Shown: piece after piece, positions 1 to 7,480 of the stretch
How the letters are laid out: each line of letters opens with the position of its first letter
Numbering within the stretch: the first letter of the stretch is position 1
NCBI GenBank assembly: GCA_913058495.1
Contig: CAJXQC010000012.1
Coordinates: forward strand, 1 to 64,000
Source: an uncultured Balneola sp.
Lineage (GTDB): Bacteria > Bacteroidota > Rhodothermia > Balneolales > Balneolaceae
Length of the DNA: 64,000 bases
Direction: 5' to 3'
Notes under the pieces: generated by a model
Told to the model about the DNA's origin: nothing
Databases searched by the model: none
Seen by the model: the letters and a program-made list of their open reading frames with translations, nothing else
Translations under genes and position numbers: made by a program

Positions 1-96
1 GGCGATGCGGTAAATGGTGGAGCTGAAGTAGTTAACGGTGCTTATGACGGAAAACAAGCCGCACTCGGAATTGAAAACTGGCTAGCTGATAGCTGA
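1..96 (+). CDS. preT: PreT-like FAD/NAD(P) oxidoreductase, C-terminal end only
   Basis: Frame 1 is open from the window edge and ends at TGA 94-96. The visible 31 residues begin GDAVNGGAEVVNGAYDGKQA and end in NWLADS. A GD...G.. stretch followed by an Ala/Gly-rich helix near the C-terminus is the usual end of glutamate-synthase-beta-like FAD oxidoreductases. PreA, encoded 66 bases downstream on the same strand, normally works with such a subunit (PreT), which passes electrons from NAD(P)H to PreA. The identification rests on this short tail plus its neighbour, so the name is an inference. The stop codon lies inside a heptamer tandem repeat. Confidence 0.6.
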   Translation, partial: GDAVNGGAEVVNGAYDGKQAALGIENWLADS

Positions 97-124
97 TAGC
101 TGATAGCTGATAGCTGATAGCTGA
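84..124. repeat. Tandem heptamer repeat (AGCTGAT)n across a stop codon
   Basis: Five perfect copies of AGCTGAT (84-118) plus a six-base partial copy (119-124). The first two copies are inside the last codons of the preT-like gene and the second supplies its TGA stop. Because 7 is not a multiple of 3, the array puts TGA or TAG stops in every forward frame. The copies are identical, which suggests slippage expansion rather than an old element. Confidence 0.9.
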
Positions 125-161
125 ATTTTAAACATTACGAATATCCTTTAATCAATTTATT

Positions 162-1502
162 ATGGCTGACTTATCAATCAATTTTGCAGGAATAAAAGCT
201 CCGAATCCTTTTTGGCTGGCTTCTGCTCCTCCCACAAATTCCGGATATCAGATAATGAAAGCTTTTGAAGCCGGTTGGGGCGGTGCCGTTTGGAAAACTC
301 TTGGTGTACCTGTTGTAAATGTCTCCAGTAGGTATGGTTCTGTTGATTACCGCGATACAAGAATGGCTGGTTTTAATAATATTGAATTGATCACTGACCG
401 ACCATTGGCAGACAACCTCAAAGAAATTGAAGAAGTAAAAAAGTACTTTCCGGATCATGCAGTAATTGCTTCTCTGATGGTGGAAAGCAGAGCGGAATGG
501 GAACAGATCATTAAAGATTGTGAGAATGCCGGAGCTGATGGAATTGAACTTAACTTTGGTTGTCCGCATGGCATGTGTGAACGTGGAATGGGCTCTGCAG
601 TAGGGCAAGAGCCCGATGTTCTGAAAACCATTGTGGAATGGGTGATGGAAGCTGCAAATATTCCGGTAATTACTAAACTTTCACCGAATATCAGTCATAT
701 TGTCGATCCCGGCCGAGCTTCTGTGGAAGGCGGAACCGATGCTATTTCGCTGGTAAATACCTTCAAAAGTATCGTTGGTATTGACCTGGATTCGTATGCG
801 CCCTACCCTGTTGTGGATGGAGCCGGTTCAAATGGTGGATATTGCGGTCCTGCAGTTAAACCTATTGCACTGAATATGGTTAAGGAACTTGCTCAGGATG
901 CCATCACCAAAGATACTCCGATCAGTGGAATTGGGGGAATTGAAAACTGGCGCGATGTTGTCGAATATATTTTACTCGGATGTGGTTCTGTTCAGGTATG
1001 TACTGCTGTGATGCATTATGGTTTTGGAATTGTGAGAGAAATGGAAGCCGGACTCGTTCAGTTTATGGAAGACAAAGGCTACGAAACTATTTATGATTTT
1101 AAAGGCAAAGCACTTCCGAATGTGAAAGAATGGAAAGACCTGAACCTGAAGCATAAAGTTGTAGCCGAAATTGATGGCGATAAATGTATAGGCTGTGAAC
1201 TTTGCTACATTTCATGTGAAGACGGAGCCCATCAGGCGATTGGTTTGTCGGACGATCCTGACAATCGTGTTCCATATATCATTGAGGATAATTGTGTGGG
1301 TTGTAATCTGTGTTCTTTGGTTTGTCCTGTGGAAGAATGCATTACCATGGTAAAGCGTGATGATGGCACCGAGCACGTTACCTGGGCTGAAAGAACAGCC
1401 AATAACGACATCCCAACTACTTTTAACGATAAGAGAGCCGGCGGACTTGGGCATTATGTCCCAGAGCCGAGTCTTGCCTTAAAGAATGGTAAGAAGAAAT
1501 AA
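162..1502 (+). CDS. preA: NAD-dependent dihydropyrimidine dehydrogenase subunit PreA
   Basis: The 446-residue product matches the PreA family: an N-terminal dihydroorotate-dehydrogenase-like FMN barrel (about residues 1-310, with SAPPTNSG near the start and NFGCPHG at 131-137) followed by two 4Fe-4S clusters. The cluster cysteines are visible at 342/345/348/352 and 378/381/384/388 (CIGCELC and CVGCNLC). With PreT it reduces uracil and thymine to the dihydro forms in the cytosol, the first step of reductive pyrimidine breakdown. The preT-like end lies just upstream, so the two are probably one operon. Length is normal and the ATG at 162 starts directly at the conserved N-terminus. Confidence 0.93.
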   Translation: MADLSINFAGIKAPNPFWLASAPPTNSGYQIMKAFEAGWGGAVWKTLGVPVVNVSSRYGSVDYRDTRMAGFNNIELITDRPLADNLKEIEEVKKYFPDHAVIASLMVESRAEWEQIIKDCENAGADGIELNFGCPHGMCERGMGSAVGQEPDVLKTIVEWVMEAANIPVITKLSPNISHIVDPGRASVEGGTDAISLVNTFKSIVGIDLDSYAPYPVVDGAGSNGGYCGPAVKPIALNMVKELAQDAITKDTPISGIGGIENWRDVVEYILLGCGSVQVCTAVMHYGFGIVREMEAGLVQFMEDKGYETIYDFKGKALPNVKEWKDLNLKHKVVAEIDGDKCIGCELCYISCEDGAHQAIGLSDDPDNRVPYIIEDNCVGCNLCSLVCPVEECITMVKRDDGTEHVTWAERTANNDIPTTFNDKRAGGLGHYVPEPSLALKNGKKK

Positions 1503-1507
1503 GTTAA

Positions 1508-1526
1508 TTGCTAAAATATTTAGCAA
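1508..1526. terminator. Short perfect inverted repeat after preA
   Basis: TTGCTAAA (1508-1515) and TTTAGCAA (1519-1526) form an 8-bp stem with a 3-base loop, six bases after the preA stop. No T run follows, so a classical terminator is doubtful. It could equally be the folded end of the attC-like material that begins here: GTTATGTG follows at 1533 and recurs at 1934. Confidence 0.4.
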
Positions 1527-1570
1527 TAGTATGTTATGTGCACCTTTAAAAAATTAACCATCTAGACATA

Positions 1571-1855
1571 ATGAATTCTTTGGCGACAATTTCAGAGCTT
1601 GATGAACTTAAAAATCATATAGATACTTTGACTGCTGATTTAGCAAAAGGTAAGTATGATGACAATGGCAAATTGTCTTTTCAGGTATATCTGTCACATT
1701 TAATGGAACACATTAATAAAGCTTGGCACTTTTCTAAATTATCTAATGAAGAAATCGACAATTTAGATCACGATACTTTTGAAGAAGTATCCAATTCAAT
1801 TCCTAGGTTAAATCCGAATTTTAAATTGGTTGAACCTGAAGGTAAGTTCACATAA
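1571..1855 (+). CDS. Small acidic protein of unknown function (94 aa)
   Basis: I do not recognise the family. The product is small, acidic and probably mostly helical, with no signal peptide or membrane segment; a SHLMEHINKAWHFSKLSNEE stretch lies near the middle. It starts at ATG 1571, 38 bases after a GTTATGTG motif, and ends just before a 76-bp imperfect palindrome that also ends in GTTATGTG. The gene is AT-rich compared with preA. Its position as a single short ORF between two such motifs resembles an integron gene cassette, but no integrase is present in the window, so this is only a possibility. Confidence 0.55.
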   Translation: MNSLATISELDELKNHIDTLTADLAKGKYDDNGKLSFQVYLSHLMEHINKAWHFSKLSNEEIDNLDHDTFEEVSNSIPRLNPNFKLVEPEGKFT

Positions 1856-1864
1856 AAAGCTTTA

Positions 1865-1940
1865 AAATAAGGACTCGTTTAGTGTTCGGAGATTTAATAA
1901 CCAAAACCAGACTAGCCGTTTAAACGCCGAGTCGTTATGT
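1865..1940. repeat. attC-like imperfect palindrome between two orphan ORFs
   Basis: The left arm at 1865-1877 (AAATAAGGACTCG) pairs with the right arm at 1928-1940 (CGAGTCGTTATGT) at 11 of 13 positions. Inside, TTTA/TAAA and CGG/CCG continue the stem with bulges. The right end GTTATGT resembles the integron core site GTTRRRY without fitting it fully, and the left end lacks the expected AAC. Size (76 bp) and position between two unknown ORFs fit an attC site. Moderate to low confidence. Confidence 0.4.
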
Positions 1941-1950
1941 GGCGCAAACT

Positions 1951-2358
1951 ATGAAAGGTCTTAACAAAGATATTACTTTTTCAGATGTGGGAGAAATCTT
2001 TCATATGTCTGGTCCTTGGATGGGTAATCTTCATTGGAAAAATTTACATAAAATTGATTCTGTAATGATGGATACCATTTTTACGGAGAGGAATTCAAAG
2101 CGCATTTATTTCATTCGTTGTCACATGCCAACAAAATGGAGAAAAGATGTGTGTTTCTCTCTTTGTTTTATTCAAATTGAATCAGAACAAGTTTATGAAG
2201 TTGAACAAAGACTTCCCTCAACATCATTACCTAAAATAACTACTGATCGTAGCAATAACGATATTGTTCTTGTTCAATTTCCAAAGAAGGATTTTGTGAT
2301 AGATATTAATAACTGTTCATTAATTACTTTATCAAATGAAACTATCAGAAACCAGTAA
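1951..2358 (+). CDS. Hypothetical protein (135 aa)
   Basis: No family recognised. The reading frame can open at GTG 1939, but that codon is part of the attC-like GTTATGTG motif, so I prefer ATG 1951 (product begins MKGLNKDITFSDVGE). The protein has no signal peptide or membrane span. It is rich in aromatic and beta-forming residues (GPWMGNLHWKNLH, then YFIRCHMPTKWRKDVCFSL), suggesting a small soluble beta-sheet protein. It is AT-rich like its upstream neighbour. A hairpin element of the family found 3' of other genes begins 20 bases after the stop. Confidence 0.5.
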   Translation: MKGLNKDITFSDVGEIFHMSGPWMGNLHWKNLHKIDSVMMDTIFTERNSKRIYFIRCHMPTKWRKDVCFSLCFIQIESEQVYEVEQRLPSTSLPKITTDRSNNDIVLVQFPKKDFVIDINNCSLITLSNETIRNQ

Positions 2359-2373
2359 AATTAACTCGCTTTT

Positions 2374-2424
2374 ACCTCGTCACGTAGCTCTGCTGCGTGA
2401 CGCTAATTTGGAAGCTCAGCTTCC
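2374..2424 (+). repeat. REP-like double hairpin, plus orientation
   Basis: CGTCACG (2378-2384) pairs with CGTGACG (2396-2402) around TAGCTCTGCTG, followed by GGAAGC/GCTTCC (2410-2415, 2419-2424). The layout (CCTCGT, hairpin with TAGCTCTGCTG loop, ATT, GGAAGCT hairpin) matches the reverse complements of the elements at 2589, 20243 and 21670. It begins 15 bases after the stop of the 135-aa ORF. Confidence 0.65.
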
Positions 2425-2466
2425 ATTGAGGCAGAGCTTCAAACAAGTCATTCCCAACCCAAAGAT

Positions 2467-2516
2467 CTCTTAAGTCTGTGACTTAAGAGTAGCAGCTCAG
2501 CAAGTTTGTAACTTGC
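2467..2516. repeat. Two perfect hairpins with TGT loops
   Basis: CTCTTAAGTC-TGT-GACTTAAGAG (2467-2489) has a perfect 10-bp stem, and GCAAGTT-TGT-AACTTGC (2500-2516) a perfect 7-bp stem. Both loops read TGT. The two sit 10 bases apart. Neither is followed by a T run, so they look like repeat-element folds rather than terminators. Confidence 0.75.
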
Positions 2517-2588
2517 ATTACAGGCAATGATTTTTAAATTATGACATGCCTTTCAAAATCCGTAATCATCAACAAGCACATTATTACA

Positions 2589-2634
2589 GGAAGCAGGAGC
2601 ATCCAAATTGCATTCCGCAGCGAAGCTACGGAAC
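2589..2634 (-). repeat. REP-like double hairpin, minus orientation
   Basis: On the + strand it reads GGAAGCAGGAGCATCC then ATTCCGCAGCGAAGCTACGG. It closely matches copies at 20243-20296 and 21670-21719. It lies 20 bases past the stop of the minus-strand PTPS/QueD-family gene and is read in that gene's direction. Confidence 0.75.
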
Positions 2635-2654
2635 TAGATGTAAAGTTTTAAAAA

Positions 2655-3086
2655 CTAAATCTTCTTAAAAGGACAGTACTCCGCAATATTTCTTTCCGTT
2701 TCGTAGAGTTTGACGCTATAGAGTACTCCTCCTTCTGAAGAAGCTTCTTCTACTTCTTCTTTTAGCTCTTTATAAAACGCTTTTACCAGATTTTCCGAAC
2801 TTGGTAAGATTCCTTCCAAAAACGGGACATCCAGATTCAGATTTTTATGGTCGCAAGGCTCTACTATTTTTTCTTCAATGATCTGCTTTAAATCTGAAAG
2901 ATCAATGATAAAACCTGTTTCCGGACTTGGCTCTCCTGCTACTGTTACTTCCATAACGTAATTATGTCCATGCCAGTTGGGATGATTGCACTTTCCAAAA
3001 GTCTTCTTGTTCCACTCATCACTTTTGGATGGATTATGTAATCGGTGTGCAGCGTTAAAATGTGTTTTTCTTGTTACAAGTACCAA
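2655..3086 (-). CDS. 6-pyruvoyl-tetrahydropterin / 6-carboxytetrahydropterin synthase family protein
   Basis: The 143-residue product carries the zinc histidines of the PTPS/QueD fold (NAAHRLH near residue 12; HGHNY near 39) and the C-terminal catalytic glutamate region (KLYETERN). These enzymes convert dihydroneopterin triphosphate to 6-pyruvoyl-tetrahydropterin (biopterin route) or to the 7-deazaguanine precursor (queuosine route). The spacing CNHPNWHGH is C-x5-HGH; as I recall the published motif scheme, that fits PTPS rather than classic QueD (C-x3-HGH). A pterin carbinolamine dehydratase gene at 23216 supports a biopterin role. Monocistronic here; both names remain possible. Confidence 0.85.
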   Translation of the reverse strand: MVLVTRKTHFNAAHRLHNPSKSDEWNKKTFGKCNHPNWHGHNYVMEVTVAGEPSPETGFIIDLSDLKQIIEEKIVEPCDHKNLNLDVPFLEGILPSSENLVKAFYKELKEEVEEASSEGGVLYSVKLYETERNIAEYCPFKKI

Positions 3087-3193
3087 AACTTACCCTTTTT
3101 TGATTTACTCACTTAACCGAATAGTAAGAATTTCGGTTCCCGAATTATATATCTAATAAAAGAAAAATACAGGATGAATCAGAAAAGTAATGA

Positions 3194-3229
3194 CAAAAAA
3201 AAGAGAGTTCCGATTTCATCAGAACTCTC
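3194..3229 (-). terminator. Terminator of the TonB receptor/lipoprotein operon
   Basis: Read on the minus strand: GAGAGTTC (3229-3222), an 11-base loop, GAACTCTC (3210-3203), then eight T. A second, T-less hairpin CTCACA/TGTGAG (3246-3262) lies closer to the lipoprotein stop. Confidence 0.8.
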
Positions 3230-3294
3230 ATGTGATCAGCACACCTCACAATTTCTGTGAGACGTAATATGTAGAGTTAGCTACAAACTCTAAT

Positions 3295-4593
3295 TTAGTT
3301 GTCGTTCCAACGAACCCAATTTCCTGTTGCCCAGTTTGTGGAACCAAATGCTCCTACGTAAGTAGCACTTGAGTTGAAGAAAATGTTACTTGGAGGAGTT
3401 GCACCTGTTACCGGATTTGCAACTGTATAATCATAAGCAGCAGCATTTGTGAATCCCGGTGCCTGTTCCATTGTTACTGCTCCGAAATCAGTTGAATCAG
3501 CCGCATTGTTAAAACCTTCATTGTTCCAGACAATAGTGTTGTCTATAGAAAGGCTGTTCGGGAAAAGATCTCTTGTATCTTCTTCAAGTTTGAAATTCAA
3601 GCCATCAAAATCAGTAATGATGAAGTTTTCAAGAGTTCCGTTGAATTCTTCTCTTAAACGCATCCCGTAGTTTTTATCTTCAGCATCTTTGGTTGCACCA
3701 TCTTGCTTCAATCCAACTAAAGTAACATTATAAAGTGTTGGGTTAGTCTCTCCACCTGATCCCAATGTCTTTACACCATCAGACTCAAAACCGTTATCTG
3801 CTCCGGCAACCTGAACACCCAACCAGAATTGACCATTTCCGTTCCAACCTTCATCCATATCAAATGAATCATCATCGTTGAATGAAGAGATCAGATATTT
3901 TGCATTTACTGAGCCTCCGAACCACTCAAAACCATCATCAGTACATTTGTATACCTGAATGTACTCTAAAGTAGTGCCTGAGCCTACTGAATAAAGGCTT
4001 AAACCATTTAGCTCTGAACCTTCAGCAAACGAAAATCCTACATACTCAATTCGAACATATTTCAGGATTCCGCTGTCATCGTTATTGTTCAAACCACCAT
4101 ACTGAATTGCATCCGGAAGACCTTCAACTTCTCCTTTTCCGCCGTCGATGTTATTGATCCCTTCTCCGGCCAGCACGATGCCACCCCAGTCTCCAGGTAA
4201 TTTATTATCACGAGCTGAAGTAAATACAATTGGATTGTTTGCAGTTCCTTCAGCAACTAATCTTCCACTAGGCTGCGGAGTTTCAAAGTTTTCAGCGTCA
4301 GCAGGCAGCGTTATGATCGCTCCTACTTTATCTACATCATTATTATGATAGGTAAAGCTTACTTCAATTCCTGCATCAATAGTTAGAGTTACTCCCGGAA
4401 GTACGTAGTATTGTCCGGTTAATTCCTGATCTGTTGACCATCTTGTGTCTTCGGAAATTACAGTTCCCGGAAGAGCTGCGTAGATTGCAGGTAGCTCAGT
4501 GTCTTCATCACTCCCGTTATTATCATCACATGATGTGAATGAAAATGATAACGCTAAAGCAAATAAAGTTAGAAGCTTAAGATTAGATTTCAT
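3295..4593 (-). CDS. Beta-helix-like surface lipoprotein, partner of the TonB receptor
   Basis: I start it at ATG 4593 (MKSNLKLLTL...), not at the longer ORF start inside the upstream gene, because this gives a clean lipoprotein signal: hydrophobic stretch then FTSC lipobox, Cys 22, followed by an acidic DDNNGSDED tail. The mature part (about 410 aa) is a Gly/Asn/Asp-rich protein with short beta-strand repeats (DWGGIVLAG, GILKYVRIEYVG, GTTLEYIQVY), typical of a right-handed beta-helix. It follows the TonB receptor gene by 28 bases, so both are one operon. Such pairs are common in Bacteroidota, and the lipoprotein probably helps bind the receptor's ligand. The ligand is not evident from sequence. 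Confidence 0.75.
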   Translation of the reverse strand: MKSNLKLLTLFALALSFSFTSCDDNNGSDEDTELPAIYAALPGTVISEDTRWSTDQELTGQYYVLPGVTLTIDAGIEVSFTYHNNDVDKVGAIITLPADAENFETPQPSGRLVAEGTANNPIVFTSARDNKLPGDWGGIVLAGEGINNIDGGKGEVEGLPDAIQYGGLNNNDDSGILKYVRIEYVGFSFAEGSELNGLSLYSVGSGTTLEYIQVYKCTDDGFEWFGGSVNAKYLISSFNDDDSFDMDEGWNGNGQFWLGVQVAGADNGFESDGVKTLGSGGETNPTLYNVTLVGLKQDGATKDAEDKNYGMRLREEFNGTLENFIITDFDGLNFKLEEDTRDLFPNSLSIDNTIVWNNEGFNNAADSTDFGAVTMEQAPGFTNAAAYDYTVANPVTGATPPSNIFFNSSATYVGAFGSTNWATGNWVRWNDN

Positions 4594-4621
4594 GATTTTG
4601 TATTGTTTTTTTTGTTGTGTG

Positions 4622-7321
4622 TTAATTAAATGAATAGCTAAAACTGATTGAAAAACTGGTACCGATCTCATATTGATTAGTAATTATATCACCTTGCTTA
4701 TACACTACATTATCACCGAGAATATTTTCGATACTGGCATTGATAGACGCGTTTCTGAAGTTCTTAGTGAAATTCAGGTCTAATTTGTTAAATGATTGCT
4801 CATACTCATCATCCGGTTGTTCGTTGTTACCAACAGCAGAAATACGCTCTCCGAACTTGTTGAAAGAAAGAGTGAGTTCAGAATCAATAGAAGGCATTAA
4901 GTAAAATGCATTCAAATTCAGTGTATAAGGAGATTGACCGAACATAGGTCTGTCAGCATTTGCCTGACGGCCTGCGGAGGCTCCATCAGCATATTCAACA
5001 CCTGATAGGATATACGAGAAGTTGCTGCTTAATCTCAGTTTTTCAGTGATGTCTTTTCTACCTTCAACTTCTACTCCATATAAATTTGCAGATTCTACAT
5101 TATCGTAACGAACCTCGTTGTTTTGGGTAATTCGGTAGAATACTTCAATTGGATTCTCAAACTTCTTGTAGAAAAGACTGAACGCAAATAGTTCTCCTAC
5201 ATTTGGAAATGTTTCGAGTCTAAGATCATAGTTATATATTTTGGTTCTCTGCAGATCTGAGTTACCGAAAACAGTTCTTCCACCTATAAAGTCCTGAAAG
5301 TTAAATTCAGACAGCTCTCTGAACTCGGGACGAGCCAGCGTAATCGAAAATGCTCCTCTAAGATTTGTTTTTTCCGATGGTCTGAATGTAGCATTGAACG
5401 CAGGTAAAAGATCTAATTCATCTACCAGAACATCACTATTTATAGATTGGGATGAATTTTCAGCTCTTAATCCGGAAACAAAGTTCCATCTACTGGTTGG
5501 AGACCAATTTAAAGAAAAGTATCCTGCAGCTAATTCCTGCTCTCCATTATAAGAATCTCTGGAACTAGTACGTTCTGTAAGAATTAAGCTTTCATTAAGG
5601 ATATTCTCTGCCGTAAATATTTCTTCAGCCGAAAGAGATTTATCTATATCAGGGGCGTTTGCTGATGGATTTTCCTCATAAATTAGTTTGTATGATTCAA
5701 AATCTCTGTCTTTATAAAGTGCGAAACCACCAACTTTGACATTAAGTTTTTCGACAGGCTTAAAGTCATAATCCAGTTTTGCTGAATAGTTGTTATCATT
5801 TTGGTAAGAGAAGAAGTGAGAGTTGCCTCTGAATGGTAAAATTACTTCTAAATCTCCTGCATCTGTTCTTACATATTGTGTAGTTCTGCGATCCGGAAGA
5901 TCACGAACAGCTTTAGAATAAGTTATGGATGCATCCAGGCTTGACTCCATAAAATCCTGAAAATAAGTTTCGAAAATCAAAGAAGATGAATAAATCGCTC
6001 TGCGATCAAACTCTGCAACCGTTTGCCTGTTGTCATTATCGAAGTTGTAATATGAACCTTCAATTGCTGAATATTGATTATTCGAAGAGTTGGAATATAA
6101 ATTCTTCAACCCAATTTTTGTAAGCTCATTAGGTTTCGCAAATATATTCAACATACCGTTCAGGCTGGTTTTCTCCTCACCTGAGTTACGGATATAATCA
6201 GACCCAAGAAGAGTCTCACCTGTATTTTCATTGAAATTGTTTATGTACCGAAAGCTTTCGTTAGTTCTGGATTCAGTAGCATATTTGTAACTCAAATTAG
6301 AAACTAATCCAATTGGCATCTTGTCTTGATTGAACTGGTTGCTATAGCTAAATCCGAATTTTTGACCGGGGAGAGACTGAATGTTCTTTGATGCCCACGA
6401 ATTGTTCAGAGTGCTAACTATTCTTCCGGCTTCTTCTGTGTTTGTTATCTGGCTGTCTTCAACATCTTCAGGCAGGCTTCTGAACCCATTATCATACCCT
6501 AAAAAATCAGTTCCTCCTCCACTGTATCCTAAATAGTTTTTGAATGTGGAGTTTGTATTAACATCAGTTGTATATGAAAAAGTAATATTCGGGTTGTTCG
6601 GAAATTCCTTGGTAACGATCTGAACAGATCCTCCTGAAAATTCACCTGATTGATCCGGAGTATATGTTTTCTGAACTACGATATTATCTACTATACCGCT
6701 GGATAAAATATCTACAGGGGCTTCTTTTTTATTGGGATTAGTTGATGGGATCGGAGATCCGTTTAACTGAACATTACTGTACCGGTTTCCTAACCCGCGT
6801 ACATAAACGTCTTTTCCGCCAACAACAGTAACTCCAGAAACACGCTTCATCGCAGAACCTACATTTCCATCTGTGGAACGTGAAAGCTCTTCGGAAGATA
6901 TTCCATCCTGAACTGCGACAGCTTTTCTTTGTATTGAAAGTAGACCAGCCTCACCACTTTTGATGGCCTCTGCTGTTACTACAACTTCATCCAGATCAGC
7001 TACATTTGATTCCAAAGCAATATTCAGAACTGCAGATTCACTTTCGGTTACAACAATTCCTGTAACTGTTTGTGTTGTATAAGAAATGTAAGATACGGTT
7101 ACGGAGTAGATACCCGGTTCCAGGCCGCGAATAGTAAAATTACCATCCAGGTCGCTTGCTGCTCCTTTAGTGGTTCCTGAAATTCCAACGCTTGCACCTA
7201 TTATTGTTTCGCCATTTCCGGCGTCAATAATGGTTCCTGTTATTTGGCCTGTGCCTTGAGCAAATGCTACACCTGAGAATAACCAGAGTAGCAAAGTCAG
7301 ATAAGAGTTTAAAGTTTTCAT
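4622..7321 (-). CDS. TonB-dependent outer membrane receptor with carboxypeptidase-like N-domain
   Basis: 899 residues, with a Sec signal peptide (MKTLNSYLTLLLWLFSGVAFA, cleaved before QGTG). A carboxypeptidase-regulatory-like beta sandwich follows (about 25-110: GQITGTIIDAGNGETIIGAS), then the plug (about 125-235, with GVTVVGGKDVYVRGLGNRY) and a 22-strand barrel ending in FSISFSYSFN. It imports a ligand across the outer membrane using proton-motive force passed on by TonB/ExbBD. It is neither a SusC by size nor paired with a SusD; the partner is the beta-helix lipoprotein immediately downstream. No Fur or other operator is recognisable in the upstream 159 bases. Confidence 0.88.
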   Translation of the reverse strand: MKTLNSYLTLLLWLFSGVAFAQGTGQITGTIIDAGNGETIIGASVGISGTTKGAASDLDGNFTIRGLEPGIYSVTVSYISYTTQTVTGIVVTESESAVLNIALESNVADLDEVVVTAEAIKSGEAGLLSIQRKAVAVQDGISSEELSRSTDGNVGSAMKRVSGVTVVGGKDVYVRGLGNRYSNVQLNGSPIPSTNPNKKEAPVDILSSGIVDNIVVQKTYTPDQSGEFSGGSVQIVTKEFPNNPNITFSYTTDVNTNSTFKNYLGYSGGGTDFLGYDNGFRSLPEDVEDSQITNTEEAGRIVSTLNNSWASKNIQSLPGQKFGFSYSNQFNQDKMPIGLVSNLSYKYATESRTNESFRYINNFNENTGETLLGSDYIRNSGEEKTSLNGMLNIFAKPNELTKIGLKNLYSNSSNNQYSAIEGSYYNFDNDNRQTVAEFDRRAIYSSSLIFETYFQDFMESSLDASITYSKAVRDLPDRRTTQYVRTDAGDLEVILPFRGNSHFFSYQNDNNYSAKLDYDFKPVEKLNVKVGGFALYKDRDFESYKLIYEENPSANAPDIDKSLSAEEIFTAENILNESLILTERTSSRDSYNGEQELAAGYFSLNWSPTSRWNFVSGLRAENSSQSINSDVLVDELDLLPAFNATFRPSEKTNLRGAFSITLARPEFRELSEFNFQDFIGGRTVFGNSDLQRTKIYNYDLRLETFPNVGELFAFSLFYKKFENPIEVFYRITQNNEVRYDNVESANLYGVEVEGRKDITEKLRLSSNFSYILSGVEYADGASAGRQANADRPMFGQSPYTLNLNAFYLMPSIDSELTLSFNKFGERISAVGNNEQPDDEYEQSFNKLDLNFTKNFRNASINASIENILGDNVVYKQGDIITNQYEIGTSFSISFSYSFN

Positions 7322-7480
7322 GTGTGCTGATATTTATTTTTGATCACCTTTTATTTGGTGTTCAAAAGATATCAACAGCACTTTGCTATACTGTTATGTG
7401 TAGTTTATAGTTTAGTTACTACAATATTACCGGAATGTTAAGGAGTGGAATTTAAAACAAGTAATCCTTCTTCATTTGCT

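Larger units (their letters stand above)
2359..2654. other. Hairpin-rich intergenic region
   Basis: This 296-base gap lies between convergent genes and holds no ORF I would support. It contains at least five inverted repeats: 2378-2402, 2410-2424, 2467-2489, 2500-2516 and the pair at 2589-2634. The left pair is read in the orientation of the + strand gene and the right pair in that of the minus-strand gene, so each sits at a gene's 3' end. Confidence 0.8.

Noticed and set aside
174-608. 144-aa ORF on the minus strand opposite preA
   Set aside because: It lies wholly inside preA, whose family match is clear; the antisense frame shows no recognisable motif.
1939-1950. GTG start for the 135-aa ORF
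   Set aside because: The GTG is part of the GTTATGTG motif of the attC-like palindrome; ATG 1951 leaves a normal start.
2359-2654. CRISPR array
   Set aside because: The repeats are different hairpins, not equal direct repeats with regular spacers; no cas genes occur in the window.
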